Shown piece after piece: positions 10,816 through 22,700 of a stretch of 64,000 nt of DNA. Every line of letters starts with the position of its first letter. Position 1 is the first letter of the stretch. Below the pieces are notes generated by a model. The model was not told the DNA's origin and did no database searches. It saw nothing but the letters and a program-made list of their open reading frames with translations. Source of the stretch: Gamsiella multidivaricata (lineage: Eukaryota; Mortierellomycota; Mortierellomycetes; Mortierellales; Mortierellaceae); NCBI RefSeq assembly GCF_025024155.1, contig NW_026251749.1, positions 124,001-188,000 of the forward strand. The letters are read 5' to 3'. Position numbers and translations under genes: made by a program.

Positions 10816-13367
10816 CTAGGTCCGAACACCATAATCCCACACAAAGACAACGCCGTCGTCCGAGCCGCTCACAATCCTGGTATCCCCAAGGCCAATGCAC
10901 GTTACCGGGCCCTCGTGTCCCGACAGCGTATACAGACACCGGCCGCTCTCCGTATCCCAGACTTTGATCGTCCTGTCCAGACTACCCGACACGATGCGCA
11001 GCTTGTCAAACGCCAAGGTCCATACACCCTCAACATGGCCAAACAACGTGTTGAGGCACTCGCCTGACTCCACGTCCCAGACCTTGAGTGTGTTGTCCAG
11101 TCCTCCTGTCACAATAATCGGCATCATGGTCCTGGTCTCCGTATCCGAGTTCGGGTCCTGCAGAGGGGATGGCGGAGTATTTTCGACTACGCCCGAGCGG
11201 TTGATGCTGCATACATTCGCCTGCACACCACCCCCCTGCGATCCATTCACACGAGTCTGTGAAGACGATCCTTCCTGAGCGCAGTTACGAATACGGTCCG
11301 TAATGATCGAGATCAGTGCATCGCCCGATGTCTGCAGGCACTGCACGCGTCCCACATGTCCGCTGAACGTCCTAAGACACGTCCGTGTTGCAATATCCCA
11401 CAACTTGACCGTCGTATCGTCACTCGCTGAAACCAGCAATTTCTTCTTGTAGATCTGTACCTTGTTGACCAAGTCGCGATGTCCTTTCAACGTGGAGCAT
11501 TCCCCCGTCGCAAAGTTCCAAATCTTGATGGTCGCATCCGCCGATCCCGAAGCGAGAATGCGTGAATCAAAGTCGAGGGTCACAACTCCGTCCGTGTGGC
11601 CCTGCAGGGTACGGATGCATTGGCCGGTATGATAGTTCCAGATCTTGAGAGTCCTGTCCATAGATGCTGTGATCAACTTTGCTTCATCAAAATGCAGAGC
11701 GCGCACGCAGAGCGCATGTCCAGTCAAGGTGCGCAGGCACTCGCCTGTTTCGATATTCCAGACCTTAGCTGTGTTGTCGTAGGAGCCCGTGATCAGAAAC
11801 GAGTCGTCGAACTGCAGGCACATCACTCCGTCAGTATGGCCACGGAAGACTTTGAGTCGGTAGTTGCGTTTCCTCCAATTTCTCTCCACAATCAGACGCT
11901 CAGAGTAGATCTCCTTCCATGGGCGCTTAGTGGCAACTTCCGTCGGCTTCACTGGGGGCTCCGGTGATTGGAACAGTGGTGTGGTGCGCTTCGCACCAAA
12001 GTTGGAGGTCGGAGAGGGAGAGGGAGAGGGAGAGCGAGATGCGTGGCGGGGTCGCTTTTGCGAACGATTCGTCTCGATATCGTTGTCGTTCGATGCGCTG
12101 CGACGTCGACTGGGCCAACCAGATGAAGGTGTCGCTTCTGTGGGTGATAGGGATGAGGTCGAGATTGGCGGCGATGGGTGCGAGGGCGCAGCGTCGGTAT
12201 TTGTACGCCTGTGATGGTGATGGCCGTGATCGTCATGTTCACTGTCCTCAGCAGGCTGGGTCGCATGAGCACTGCTCTGCTGTTGCTGCTGTGGTGCTGG
12301 TGGTTGCTGCTGATCCAGATACCGCTTCGTCCGGACCTTCTTCTTCTCGAGCAAGGGCAGTCCCCAGCCACACTTTGTGCACTTCAGTCCAATGTGCTGC
12401 TCACACATGCGGTGCCAGACCACATCATCGTCCGCGAGTCGTTTCCAGCTTTTACAGACCTGGGCTGCATGACAGAGCGAGGTCGCATCGAGATATGAGA
12501 GGATGCGGAAAGCGATCTCGGGCGGGGTGATGGACAGGAAATCGATTCGCAGCAGTGGCTGCAGATGGTTGGATAGAAAGGAGAGCTGGGGGACACAGCA
12601 TTGTGTCAGGAGACCACTGAGGACCAGCTGACGATGGCTTGCTGGTGCGGATCCAAAGAGGGACCAGATGTGGGAGATGATTTGCTGATCCAGCTGGGGC
12701 AAACGCTTGATATCCTGTTGATGGTACGGATTGGACACATTCCATCGTTAGTCATTGAGTCCAAACAGGCCGAGGATGTGGGATGTATGAGCAACACAGC
12801 ACGACGGCCCAGGGATTTCTCGAATGTGTGTTAGTGCAACTAGTGCCCTTTGCTGGCTCCGAACTGGAGCGGGGAGGGATCGACGGGGGAAATAGCAAAC
12901 AGAAAGCTGTGGGAATACTTTTGAGTCATAACTAGACAGGGCACAGGATAATGGACCAAATACCGGACCACAGGGCGCGAACCAAAGTAAACCATAAATT
13001 CACTCCCCACAACAGCTCTGAAGAGGGTTCAATGGACAGTGTAAGGAGAGGGGGTAATAATGTCGTGTAAGGACTGGTACATATGTCTGGTCTGTACCTG
13101 TTGTAGCTGATCCAGCTGGATCTCATCGGCAGCTCGCTTGGATCGCAAGTCGGGGCGATGGCGGTAGCAAAGACGCTTCTCAGCTTTGGCTGCCTTGTGG
13201 TCGGCAGAGGACTGCTCGGACCAGCTTAGGGCGGGGAAGGACGCCGGCAGGAGGTTCTCCTTTGTGGGCTGAACAGGGGCCAGATCCTCGATTGCATCAG
13301 GGTTGAGACACAGGGACGGGGCCAACAACTCGGAAGTGTCTGCAGGAGAGGGTGAGTCGTAGGCCAT
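10816..13367 (-). CDS. Met30/sconB-like F-box/WD40 protein (SCF substrate receptor)
   Basis: Two exons on the minus strand, 13367-13098 and 12714-10816, 722 aa. The 383 bp intron (donor GTACAG, acceptor CAACAG) is phase 0. It joins LDQLQQ to DIKRLPQLDQQIISHIWSLF, which matches the conserved segment before the F-box in Met30/sconB. The order is: CYRHRPDL motif; DQQIISHIW region; F-box (FLSITPPEIAFRILSYLDAT); a low-complexity linker rich in Gln, His and Ser; the PWKEIYSERLIVERNWRK signature; then seven WD40 repeats, the fifth with a long insert. In yeast and moulds this SCF receptor ubiquitinates the sulfur regulator Met4/Cys-3 and controls sulfur-amino-acid synthesis. The motif before the propeller makes Met30/sconB more likely than Cdc4. 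The 5' flank is unusually rich in GA and GAGT repeats. Confidence 0.9.
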
Positions 13368-13433
13368 GGCGCGGAGCGATGGATGTGGGCTGTGAAGAAG
13401 AAATGAAGTAAGGGACTGGCGAAGAGTAAGGAA

Positions 13434-13797
13434 TGAGTGAGTGAGTGAGTGAGTGGAGATGTGCAGGTGCGGTTGCAAGGGTGATGAAGAGTGGAGTGTG
13501 CTGGTTTTTGTCTGCTAGTGGGTGTTAGTGTGGGCGTTCTTATTTTGCAAGCAAGAGCTGCATTTCAAACCCAGGGTGGAGCAGTCAAGAAAGTAAGCAG
13601 GGGATAAACTAGTGATTTTTGTAGTAAGGGTGCGATGCCGAGTGCAGAGTGATGTGGAATCAACTTGTCCGGACAGGTGGGATGGATGGTCAAAGCAAAG
13701 GGAGGAGATATTTGTTGGGTAGAGCGGAGAGAGAGAGAGAGACAGAGCGAGAGAGAGCGAGCGAGAACAAGTGTGTGAGTGTGTGAGTGTGTGTGAG
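13434..13797. repeat. GAGT and GA/GT microsatellites in the Met30-like 5' flank
   Basis: A (GAGT)n run at about 13434-13457 and a (GA)n to (GTGTGA)n run at about 13727-13797 lie 70-430 bp upstream of the Met30-like ATG. On the transcribed strand they are pyrimidine-rich, as often seen in fungal promoters and 5' UTRs. Confidence 0.7.
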
Positions 13798-16700
13798 TAA
13801 GTGAGTGGAGAGTGAAAAGAGAGAGGCGCTTCGTGCTTGCGGTGTGGAATACAGTTGCTGTGCAATAAGAAGAGATAGAGGGACCGTAAGGTGCGAAGAT
13901 GAAGAAAGTCTCGAGAACAAAATCAAAGAAGAGAAGAAAGAAGACGAGTAGGGAGCACGATTTCTTTTTGTAACTGTTGAGTGCCTTGGGTACCTGAATG
14001 CTATGGGTTCAAACGTCCGCCTCCTCTCTCTATACACATGCACATGAATACAGCGCAACAAAGACCAATGCCTTGTTTCGATGCCGATGCCGACGATTCC
14101 CCAGCCTTCTTCCCTCGCACGACAATAGTCTGCTCTGTTACAGTTGAACTGCATTCAAGCGAGAATAGAAAATGGCACCACCTTGCGTTCCATATGTCGC
14201 AATTTTCTTCTCCACGCATATGCAGTTAACAACAAACACCACCACCGCGCACTTTTGCAAAGAATAGGAGGCCATAGATTATGTAGTCTTTCGACATTCA
14301 ATGGCAGGGAAAACAGCACCCTGCATTCATTCTGCTTGTTACTACTGTTGTCTTGGCAGTGAAACGAGATGTCCATGCGGGTCAGACCCTCATCTGGACC
14401 CCTAGCACGCTGATACGCACACATACAGTCCTAGAAAACGTCCTTGCACCTTCCCTGATGAGATATTCGATGAGATGAACGATAATGGAGAATGCCGTCG
14501 TCAACGGCAACACACAAAATAATAATAATAATAATATTCATGCAGCCATATCAAAGAAACAGGTTCATATGGAGTTTCCGCAAGATACAGGGGGAAAGAA
14601 CAACGAACAATATGGAGGATGGTCCATGCACACATGTTTGCTTGGGCAGAGTCCGTTAATCATCGCATTCAGCTATCATGGCTCACTTTGTTGTTTATGG
14701 CGGGGGGGGATTCTAATCGTGAAATTATGAATCACAACCATCGTCGAACACATCGCCTTCTATTCTTGAAACATCAGTTCGCTATCGGCCCCAACGAGCC
14801 AGAGCCATTACTCTGGTTGTTGTTTATTGTTCATCGACATGAACACAAGGGGTATTCGTGAACCACCATGCTATCTTCATCTCCCCAGCATTTACTGAGA
14901 CTAAGAATGACTTCTCGATGCGTCGTGAGGTATAGCCCAAGTCCGAGAGGAAACGTTGAGATCTTGACACACATTTTTGTGAGCAGCCTACATCTATCAT
15001 CGCTGGGATCCTCACAAAAGCCGCAGGAATTGAACCCGTTTCGCAAACACAAGAGTCTGGTCCATTCCACACTGTTCAACTGGTACGAACTAAAAGTTGC
15101 CATAACAACTGACATGTGGTGTACTACTGCTCGATAGCAGCGAAGGTGACATTTGCGCGACCCAGCAAAGTGAATGCGCCTTGGCATGGACGACAAGTTT
15201 ACAGTCGCGCGAAATCTCTTCAGCTTAAAAACGGCCTGAGAAAAAGTGCCCTCGTGGGAGACAAGGCGGGGCAATATGCGTTGGTCGGTGCTTAGACTAA
15301 CATGCCTCGTCCTGAACTCTCTCAGGCTGAGTGAGTGGAGAGATATCCGGCTGTTGTACGACGCGTCCACAGGATGCATGTGGAAATGTCAAAATAAGGT
15401 TCAGCCAATCACTACTCTGGGTGGTACACAATTCCGTCGCGCAAAGACGTGACCCCAACACCTTCAGCACGCCATTTGGGTCGAATGCTGTTCTATGCTT
15501 CAGACACGACTAAACTGCCCTCATCCTCTTATTAGTATGCACTAGACTAGATTATCAAAGCTGCACTTCAATGCTCTCCCATAACTCCTGTTGACTTTCG
15601 TCTTCTCTTTGGCCTGCTCCTTCTCTCATTTGTGCCATCTCATTCTTCTCTCTCTAAAAACCTCTCACTACTTCACTCTTCTTCAAGACAGAGAAGCGAG
15701 AGTCCTCTTGTTAGTCTATCCTTTCCATAGATATAACTTTTATTGATAAAAGACTTATGTCCTCTAATGCAACCGCAATGGTGTGATTGGGTTTTTTTTC
15801 TTTCTTTTTTTTTTTTTTTTTGCTGAAGGTGCCGATCTCGGCAACCTTCCTAAACGACCCTTCTTTTCCTCCAATACGGAATGGCCTGCCTACGACTCTT
15901 CTCTTTTTTAATGCTTAGAAAGGCTCCGCTCTACTTTCTACTCATCTCTCACCGCCTTGGCGTAATACCCCTTCCGTGGGCTCGCCATAAACCTGAATCT
16001 CGCTCATGCCCCCTGTCATCACTTTTTCTCCTTCAATCACTCATTGTCTCTGCATATCTTTGGGCTAGCTCATGCAACGCACATGTTTTTTTTTATTGTC
16101 TGATACTTTACATAAAAGACACTGTCTCCTTTTTGAGTGCAATCTACCCGCAAGGGTTGTATGAACATGCGAGATGATATCAGAATAGCTTCGTATTTCA
16201 TCAGCCTTCAGCCTGGTCTGTTTGGCCACAAAAGCGCCTATGAGAAGCATCTCCTCGATTGGCTTCCAAAGGCCGATAGGGAACGAGCCGACTTAGTCAG
16301 CCCATGCCATCTCGAGAGATTCCTGGAATCGACATTTTATACGTATACCTAGCATATCCCCCTGTTACGAGTCGCACGTAGAAAGCAGAGAGAACGCCGC
16401 TCATTTACACTCGTCTAATTGTCCCTACACTTTTCTTTCAGAGCGATTGCAGCTCTCGCGCTTGGTTTTATTCTTGCAGAACTCTCCACTCGCTCTTGCA
16501 GTTCAAATACAGTTTCTAGATCGTTCAATATAAAGATCCCCTAGTGACTAGTTATCCGCTTGGAATTATTATTATTGAATCAAGCAGGATATATCGCATT
16601 GGTCGCCGCGACCTTATGGGTCCATTCAGTACGCTGAAAGCACGCCAGAGTGGACGAAAAGACGCGATCCGCGTCCTGGTAAGTCCTAGTGTGCACGCCA

Positions 16701-19127
16701 CAGAACTCTTTTACATTCTCATATTCAGCACAGAAATAAACATGAATGTCGCCAGTCCTGTATCCGTAAAAAGAAATACTGCTATTGCGCTGGTTATATC
16801 TCAGTTTTCTGTGTTTGTTATTACCTTGGTCCGAGAGACGCCCAGTATACGTACACGCGCTGCTTATCGCTGGATATGTGCTCTAAATGCACTCTTTGGT
16901 TGAACTGCACTGAGCAAGTAAGGCTGTATCAATATGCCAGTTGCATTTCTCCCGCGTTGTGCCTTGCATTCCTAGACCTTAAACGATAGTCTGTATCGAA
17001 AAAATAGCTGTTTAGACGATGTGTTCAACGATCATGAACATGGCATCACGTCTTGGTCATGCGTGTACCTGAAAGCTCGCGCAGTTTTAAAAAGGAAGTG
17101 GGTTATTTTATGTATTGGTTGGACTTTTCTTATTGCATAATTTGCTTGATCAGCCTCGTATTGCTTCGGACACGCGTTTCTTCTTGGCTAGAAAAAAAAA
17201 AACCAGCTCGAGGCATACAATCGATTCTAATCAGTTCGATCTCTGTGAATAGAGACGCACGCCCTGTACTAGTTGGGGGAAGCGGGAACAGTTACTGCTG
17301 ATAGTACCATCTATACAGCCTGCAAAGTAACCTCCATTGTCTGCAAACGGTAGCTGGTTAATCAGTTTTGTCCGCATCCTCATCTGAACGCTATGCTGCA
17401 TATCTACTACCCCTTGCTTTGCGCGTAAAATTCGTGACCCAAACAAATAACGTGCATCGTACCTAGGATGAAAAACACGGTTGATTGGCTGAGCAAAATA
17501 GTTTATAGGTCTCACTTCTATGTTCCACCCTATTTGGGAATGTGATAGGAACGATGTCAAACACCATTCCTCACTGTCCCACGCATACCTCTGTGACAAT
17601 TTTGTTTAGTATGGCTAGCCTAATACCGGGACGGTTCAGCAAGGATATTTTTTTTTTCAGCCATCTTTAAGTCCTGGTTAGGTCCTGGGTTAGACCAATA
17701 TCCGCTACGCGCTGAAAACTCATGCACCGCCTTTTGATTGTGAACGATGCTACCGATACCGGCTCAGTAATGGCGGAACTACCAATACGCACATCTTAAG
17801 CATGTGCCCTTCTAATCAGCCTCGAGACTAAAAAGACGGGGAAGCTGCACTCGCCCTCAAATTTTCGATCGTATATTGCAGTAGTAATGCTTAACCTAAG
17901 CGACTCATGGCTACAAGGCTACTCGATCGCATGCAATACCCCGTTCTCTTCCAATGTTCGAAATTGACTTCAGGGGGAGCATCATAAAGCCATTCCACTC
18001 TACAACTACAAATAGACCTAATCTCAGCGACTCATTGCTGCAAGGCTGTTAGATTCGAAGTGGCTATAACAACCCCCTATGAACACCACAAGAGGAAGCC
18101 AAAAAAGATATCGCTCTTTCGAAAAAAAATCTGTGCAACAATGCGCTTAACCTCAGTAACTCGTAGCAACAAGGCTACTCGACTGCTTACAGTACACCGT
18201 TACTTAAAAGTCGTCTGCAATGGATTTATCTCTTCCAATATTTGAAATTAACATCGGTGTGAGCCTCATAAAGCCTTTCTGCTCTACAAGACCACCTCAC
18301 GTAGCATGATTCAGGGTCCGAAGGTCTATTCGTATTCAACTAAAAATTGGAAAAGGCGGTAATCGTCGCGTTCTAGCACGGATTCTGGCTTAGAGGCGTT
18401 CAGCCATAATCCAACGGATGATAGATCCCTATTAGTGGGTAAACAATCCAACGTTTACTGAATTCTGCTTTAGTATGGCAAGCGTGTTTTGGCCGTACAT
18501 CTGGTGCTGGTCGCAGTGGCGGTACTGGTGGTCTTGACCTGAATTGGTGAAGGAAGTTGGAACAGTACTGTCCATGAGGGTTTTTTAGAATCTAGAGAAA
18601 TATATTTCTCCTGAATATAGTCAATAAGACAGCGCGCTGCCATGGTCAACATTTACAGGTACACAATCGCTCACGACCCTAGTACGATGTCTACATTGAC
18701 CATCACTTTCTCTCTCGCTCTTTGGTTTTGTTGTACACACTTCTGACGTAATAGGACAATTATAAACACGACATGCATAGATATCACATGCGCGCGGTCT
18801 ACATCGTAGTTCATCAAAACCACTCAAGCTTGATATAGGCTTGTCATAGTCGTCTCTTCGTTTCTCTTTCACGGTCAATGAGAATTTAAAGCTGAAGTAC
18901 AACCAGGGAGCCAGCCATAGCTGCTTACAATAAGACCAAAGGCGGCCATTTATTCCCTCTACCCTCAGCCCAAGCGCCAACACCTCATTCATACGATCTG
19001 CATGAGGACTGAGCGCAAAATGGTTTCGGTTACCAAGCGATGTCATTGCGGAGCTGATTGCACAGTCAGCCTTGAAATCGAAACCCAGACGCGCGAAAAC
19101 TAAGGCATGGTTAGGATGATTAGCTGA
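13798..19127. other. Gene-poor region
   Basis: About 5.3 kb without a gene I can support. There are T-rich runs at 15792-15821 and pyrimidine-rich stretches near 15595-15690. A plus-strand open frame at 14868-15137 includes VEILTHIFVSSLHLSS, which faintly recalls the start of an F-box, but it has no extension and could be chance. Minus-strand frames of 182 and 141 codons (14831-15379, 18621-19046) start with ATG but show no domain. A diverged tandem repeat is listed separately at 17887-18284. Confidence 0.4.
17887..18284. repeat. Diverged direct repeat, about three units
   Basis: Units near 17887-18005 and 18144-18283 share a scattered but collinear series of words (CTTAACCT, ACAAGGCTACTCGA, TCTTCCAAT, TTGAAATT, CATAAAGCC, CTCTAC) over about 120-140 bp. 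A shorter middle unit near 18015-18058 repeats only the first part (ACCTAATCTCAGCGACTCAT, GCAAGGCT). It is not coding; the origin is unknown. Confidence 0.55.
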
Positions 19128-19241
19128 GGCTTGAAGATGTCTGTGCTGCGGAATATGTTCTTGGACAGCTCGTTGTATGCGGATGATGTGGTCCTAACGA
19201 GGCTGCCAGCTTTGAGTGCGGAGCCGTATGGTCGATCTTAA
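19128..19241 (+). pseudogene. Scrap of a reverse transcriptase (YADD box)
   Basis: A 37-codon open segment between stops contains LYADDVVLT, the catalytic YxDD box of reverse transcriptases in the form used by LINE-type elements. Flanking residues (LRNMFLDSS before it) are at best weakly RT-like. Nothing else of the element is recognisable around it. It lies exactly at the outer edge of the NLR tandem unit. The motif is short, so chance cannot be excluded. Confidence 0.4.
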
Positions 19242-19754
19242 ACATGCCTGGTCAAACAAAATACCTAGTCTCTACCTTTGAATATCAGCCGTTGTCTTTA
19301 CCAACTCTAGCAGCCAACCGCATAGTGCTGTCAATATTACGGTGGACATCGACAGATACTGATAGGCAATGAATGCTGGTTGGTATACATGTAATTGTGT
19401 TTAAGCTGCAAGAAGGACGCTCACGAACGCTAGACGTACACCATAGACTTGTCGCGCACAAAAAATGATGATTTATATTTAGTGCTACGAATAGTTAATA
19501 GCATGAAATATGTATGAAGGGGAATTGGAGGAGGAAAGGTCGGAAGAGAGGAGGTTGTCCTTACAACTGAAGATTGCCGACATTCAAGTCAACATTAACC
19601 GCTTATAAGCATGTGTGAAATGTCTTTGAAAAGTGATTGATATGTCTGTAGTTTATTTCTACGAGGCGCACCAATATACTAGACGATCGGCATTCAATAA
19701 ATGTCGATTTCGCTTGGCCAATCTCCTCTTTACACGAAAGTTATCTCAGGTTGG
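19242..19754. other. 3' flank of NLR gene 1, shared with NLR gene 2
   Basis: No gene. Short blocks match the 3' flank of the second NLR gene (27100-27599): for example a shared TGATAGGCAATGAA/TGACAGGCAATGAA block and GTCGAT(T/C)TCGCTTGGCCA next to the stop codons. The duplicated unit therefore extends past the coding region. Confidence 0.55.
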
Positions 19755-22700
19755 CTATGGGGGATTTGCTGATTCGACCGCCATCGATGGCTGTCCAGTA
19801 GAACCAATGACCACAGGGGAGGGGTCCAGCAACCTTTTATTTGACGCCAGCTTGAGTTTTGAGGTGAAAGATTTCACGTTCATCAACGTCGCGCCTGCCT
19901 CCTGGAAGTTCATCGGCGGAGTCGGCTCGCCTACGGTCCCAAGCTGCTCTAAGAGCCGCTTATTCCGAGAACTTAGTCCATGCACATCGTGCAAAGATGT
20001 ATCGGTCATAGTAAGCCTGTCATGCGAAGAACTCCAGCGCAGGTGCACATTGTGCTGGCCCTCATCCTCTGTGACTTCCCATACGCGAGCCAATTTGTCG
20101 TAAGAGCCGGTCACCACGTAATGGCCGACGGATGTTGGTTTCCAGGTGATGCTGTATATGTTACTGTAGAAACCCTGTATCACCGCCCTGCACTTACCCG
20201 ATGCAACATCCCATAGCCGCACCGTCCTGTCGTCACTGCCAGACGCAACCTGATCGCCTTTCAAGTAATACATGACTGTCACAACTTCACCGCTATGACC
20301 GCTCAAAACGTGGCGGCAGGCTCCGGTTTTTGTGTCCCAAAGACGCAGTGTGCTGTCGTCACTAGCAGATACGATCAGATCGCTCCTTGGCGAATATGCG
20401 ACGTCCCGAACCGGACCCTTGTGACCTTGTAAGATGTGGCAGCAGGTTCCGGTTGCCAGGTCCCATAGTCGCACTGTCTTATCTTTACTGCCCGAAGCAA
20501 CTTGATCGGCCTTCGGCGAATAGGCTACTCGCAGGACATGGTCGCTATGGCCGCTGAATTTGAGACAGCCAGTTCTAGATTTGACATCCCACAGACACAC
20601 GGTGCAATCCAAGCCGCCAGTAACTATCTGGTCACCTTCCGGGGAATATGCAACGCTTGCCACCTTGTCGCTATGGCCTGTTAAGATGTGGCAGTCTCCA
20701 GTTTCAACGTCCCATAACCGCACTGTCCTGTCTCCACTTCCAGAGGCGATCTGATCGCCTTTTGGCGAAAATGCGACACTTAGGACCGAGTTGGTATGGC
20801 CGCGTAAGATATGGCGGCAGGTTCCGATTTCAGTATCCCATAAACGAACTGTTTTATCGGCGCTGGCGGAGGCGATCCAATCGCCATTCGGTGACTTGAT
20901 GACACTCAGAACTTGCTCGTTATGACCGATTGAGTAGTTGCGGCTAGTCCCGGATTCAACTTCCCATAGCCGCACTCTCCTGTCATTACTGCCGCAGGCG
21001 ATCTGATTTCCTTTTGGCGAAAACACGACGCTCTGGATCGGACCGCTATGAACGCGCAAACTCCGGCGGCATACTCCGGTTGCAACATCCCATATCTGCA
21101 ATGTCGAGTCATCACTGCCGGAAGCGATCTGGTCACCTGCTGGCGAATATGCGATACTCTGAATCTTGCTCCCATTGTCGCTCAAGGTTTGATGGAATTC
21201 TCCGGTTTGCACGTCCCACAGACGGACCGTCTTATCATCACTTACAGAGGCAATCTGACCGCCGTTTGGTGAGTACATGACGCTCTGTACGGTTCCGCTA
21301 TGGCCACTTAAGATGTGCTGGCAGACCCCGGTTTCCACGTCCCACAGCCGCACGGTCGCGTCGACGCTGCCAGAGGCGATCTGATCGCCACTTGGTGAGT
21401 ATGCTACACTCAGAACCCGTTCGCTGTGACCTCTCAAGACGTGTCGGCAGTCCCCGGTTTCCACATCCCACAGCCGCACAGTCTTATCACGACTCCCAGA
21501 GGCGATCAGATCGCCTTTTGGTGAGTACACCACGCTCCGAACCATGTGACTATGGCCGTTTAAAAGGCGGCTGCAGGCTCCGGTTTTTGAGTCCCACAGT
21601 CGCACTGTCTTGTCATTACCTCCAGAGGCAATCTGACCGCCACTCGGCGAGTACGCGACACTCACAATCCACTCGCTATGGCCGCTCAGAACGTGACAGC
21701 AGGCTCCGGTTTCGACTTCCCATAGCCGCAAGTCTCGGTAATTATCGACAGCGACGATCAGGTCACCCTTTGGCGAGTATACAATGGTCCCGAAACCACC
21801 TCCATGGCAAACCAAGGTCCTGGTCTTTTCCCAGGTCGTAGTCGAATACACATTGATCTGGCCATCCTTTAGGCCCACTGCATAAGTGTTTCCATCTGGC
21901 GAATACGCGCAGGAGAGAATTTCACCATCTTCCTCGAGATACGGCAACTCGTCAAACTGAACGCCTGTCATCCGCGCGTCGCTCAAATTGGCCTGGCGGA
22001 ACCAAACATTGCGGAGATTGACCTTTCTCAAATCGGCTCCTTGCAGCTGTGCAGAATCAAATACGCCATGGCTCAGGTCGGCCCCTGGAATCTGGATGCC
22101 CTGCAAGTCGGCGCCATTGAACTGAAAGCCTGCTCGGACCAATATCGTGATGGCGTTGGCTGCCGCAACACGCCATTTCCTGTCGGTTTTCGAGTGCTCG
22201 ATGAAGGCCAGTAGTTGCTGTTTGAATACGGGCTCCTGTTGGACGCGTTCTTCCAGAAACTCTAAAATAGAAGGCTCGCTCACATAATTCCGCCGGACCA
22301 AAGGTGAGTCGATATCAGGACCTTGTTCTGCGATGGCCGATTTCTGACCCAGAGCTCCTTGAAGTTCAAAACTAAAGGCTGATCCTACGCTACATCGGCG
22401 TGCCTCAGACGTCGGCGCTGTAGTCTTCCTTGTGTTTTTTTCTCCCTCCTGCGGTTCAAATACAGCTCGAGCCAAGCTATATTCTAGAAGTGATCGATGG
22501 ATGAATCGGAATTGGTTCCCGCTGCGAATCAGAGGACAGGCCTCACGCAAGAGCTGCTTCTCTTCGTCCCGACTGAAGAAATCTTCTTTCCACGTTCCTT
22601 GATCTTGAGTGCGCGAGTACTCCACCACCGGATTGCCTCCTTGCTTTTCGTAGATCGCCGCTGCCAAGCCTTTCAAAAACGCAATACCGTTTCGCGTAAA

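Noticed and set aside
14000..14030. GGGTTCAAACGTCC resembling a tRNA B box
   Set aside because: No A box and no complementary acceptor stem at the right distance upstream.
14868..15137. F-box-like VEILTHIFVSSLH in an 89-codon plus frame
   Set aside because: Only about 15 residues fit and no leucine-rich or other continuation follows; kept only as a remark in the gene-poor entry.
14831..15379. 182-codon minus-strand frame with ATG
   Set aside because: No domain, no splice structure, irregular composition, and an overlapping open frame on the other strand; length alone is not enough.
15881..16177. 98-codon hydrophobic frame that could be a membrane protein
   Set aside because: The hydrophobicity follows from a T/C-rich stretch; no start context, introns or homology seen.
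18621..19046. 141-codon minus-strand frame with ATG
   Set aside because: Composition is not gene-like and no family was recognised; it may be chance.
20400..21800. Regularly spaced repeats that could be mistaken for a CRISPR-like array
   Set aside because: The period (about 126 bp) and codon structure are those of WD40 blades; there are no short conserved repeats with unique spacers.
21392..21841. 149-codon plus-strand frame inside NLR 1, with a near copy at 29369-29818
   Set aside because: It is the antisense shadow of the WD40 repeats; its repetitive SDR/RRSD-type pattern follows from the reverse of the blade codons, and the same shadow appears in the second gene.
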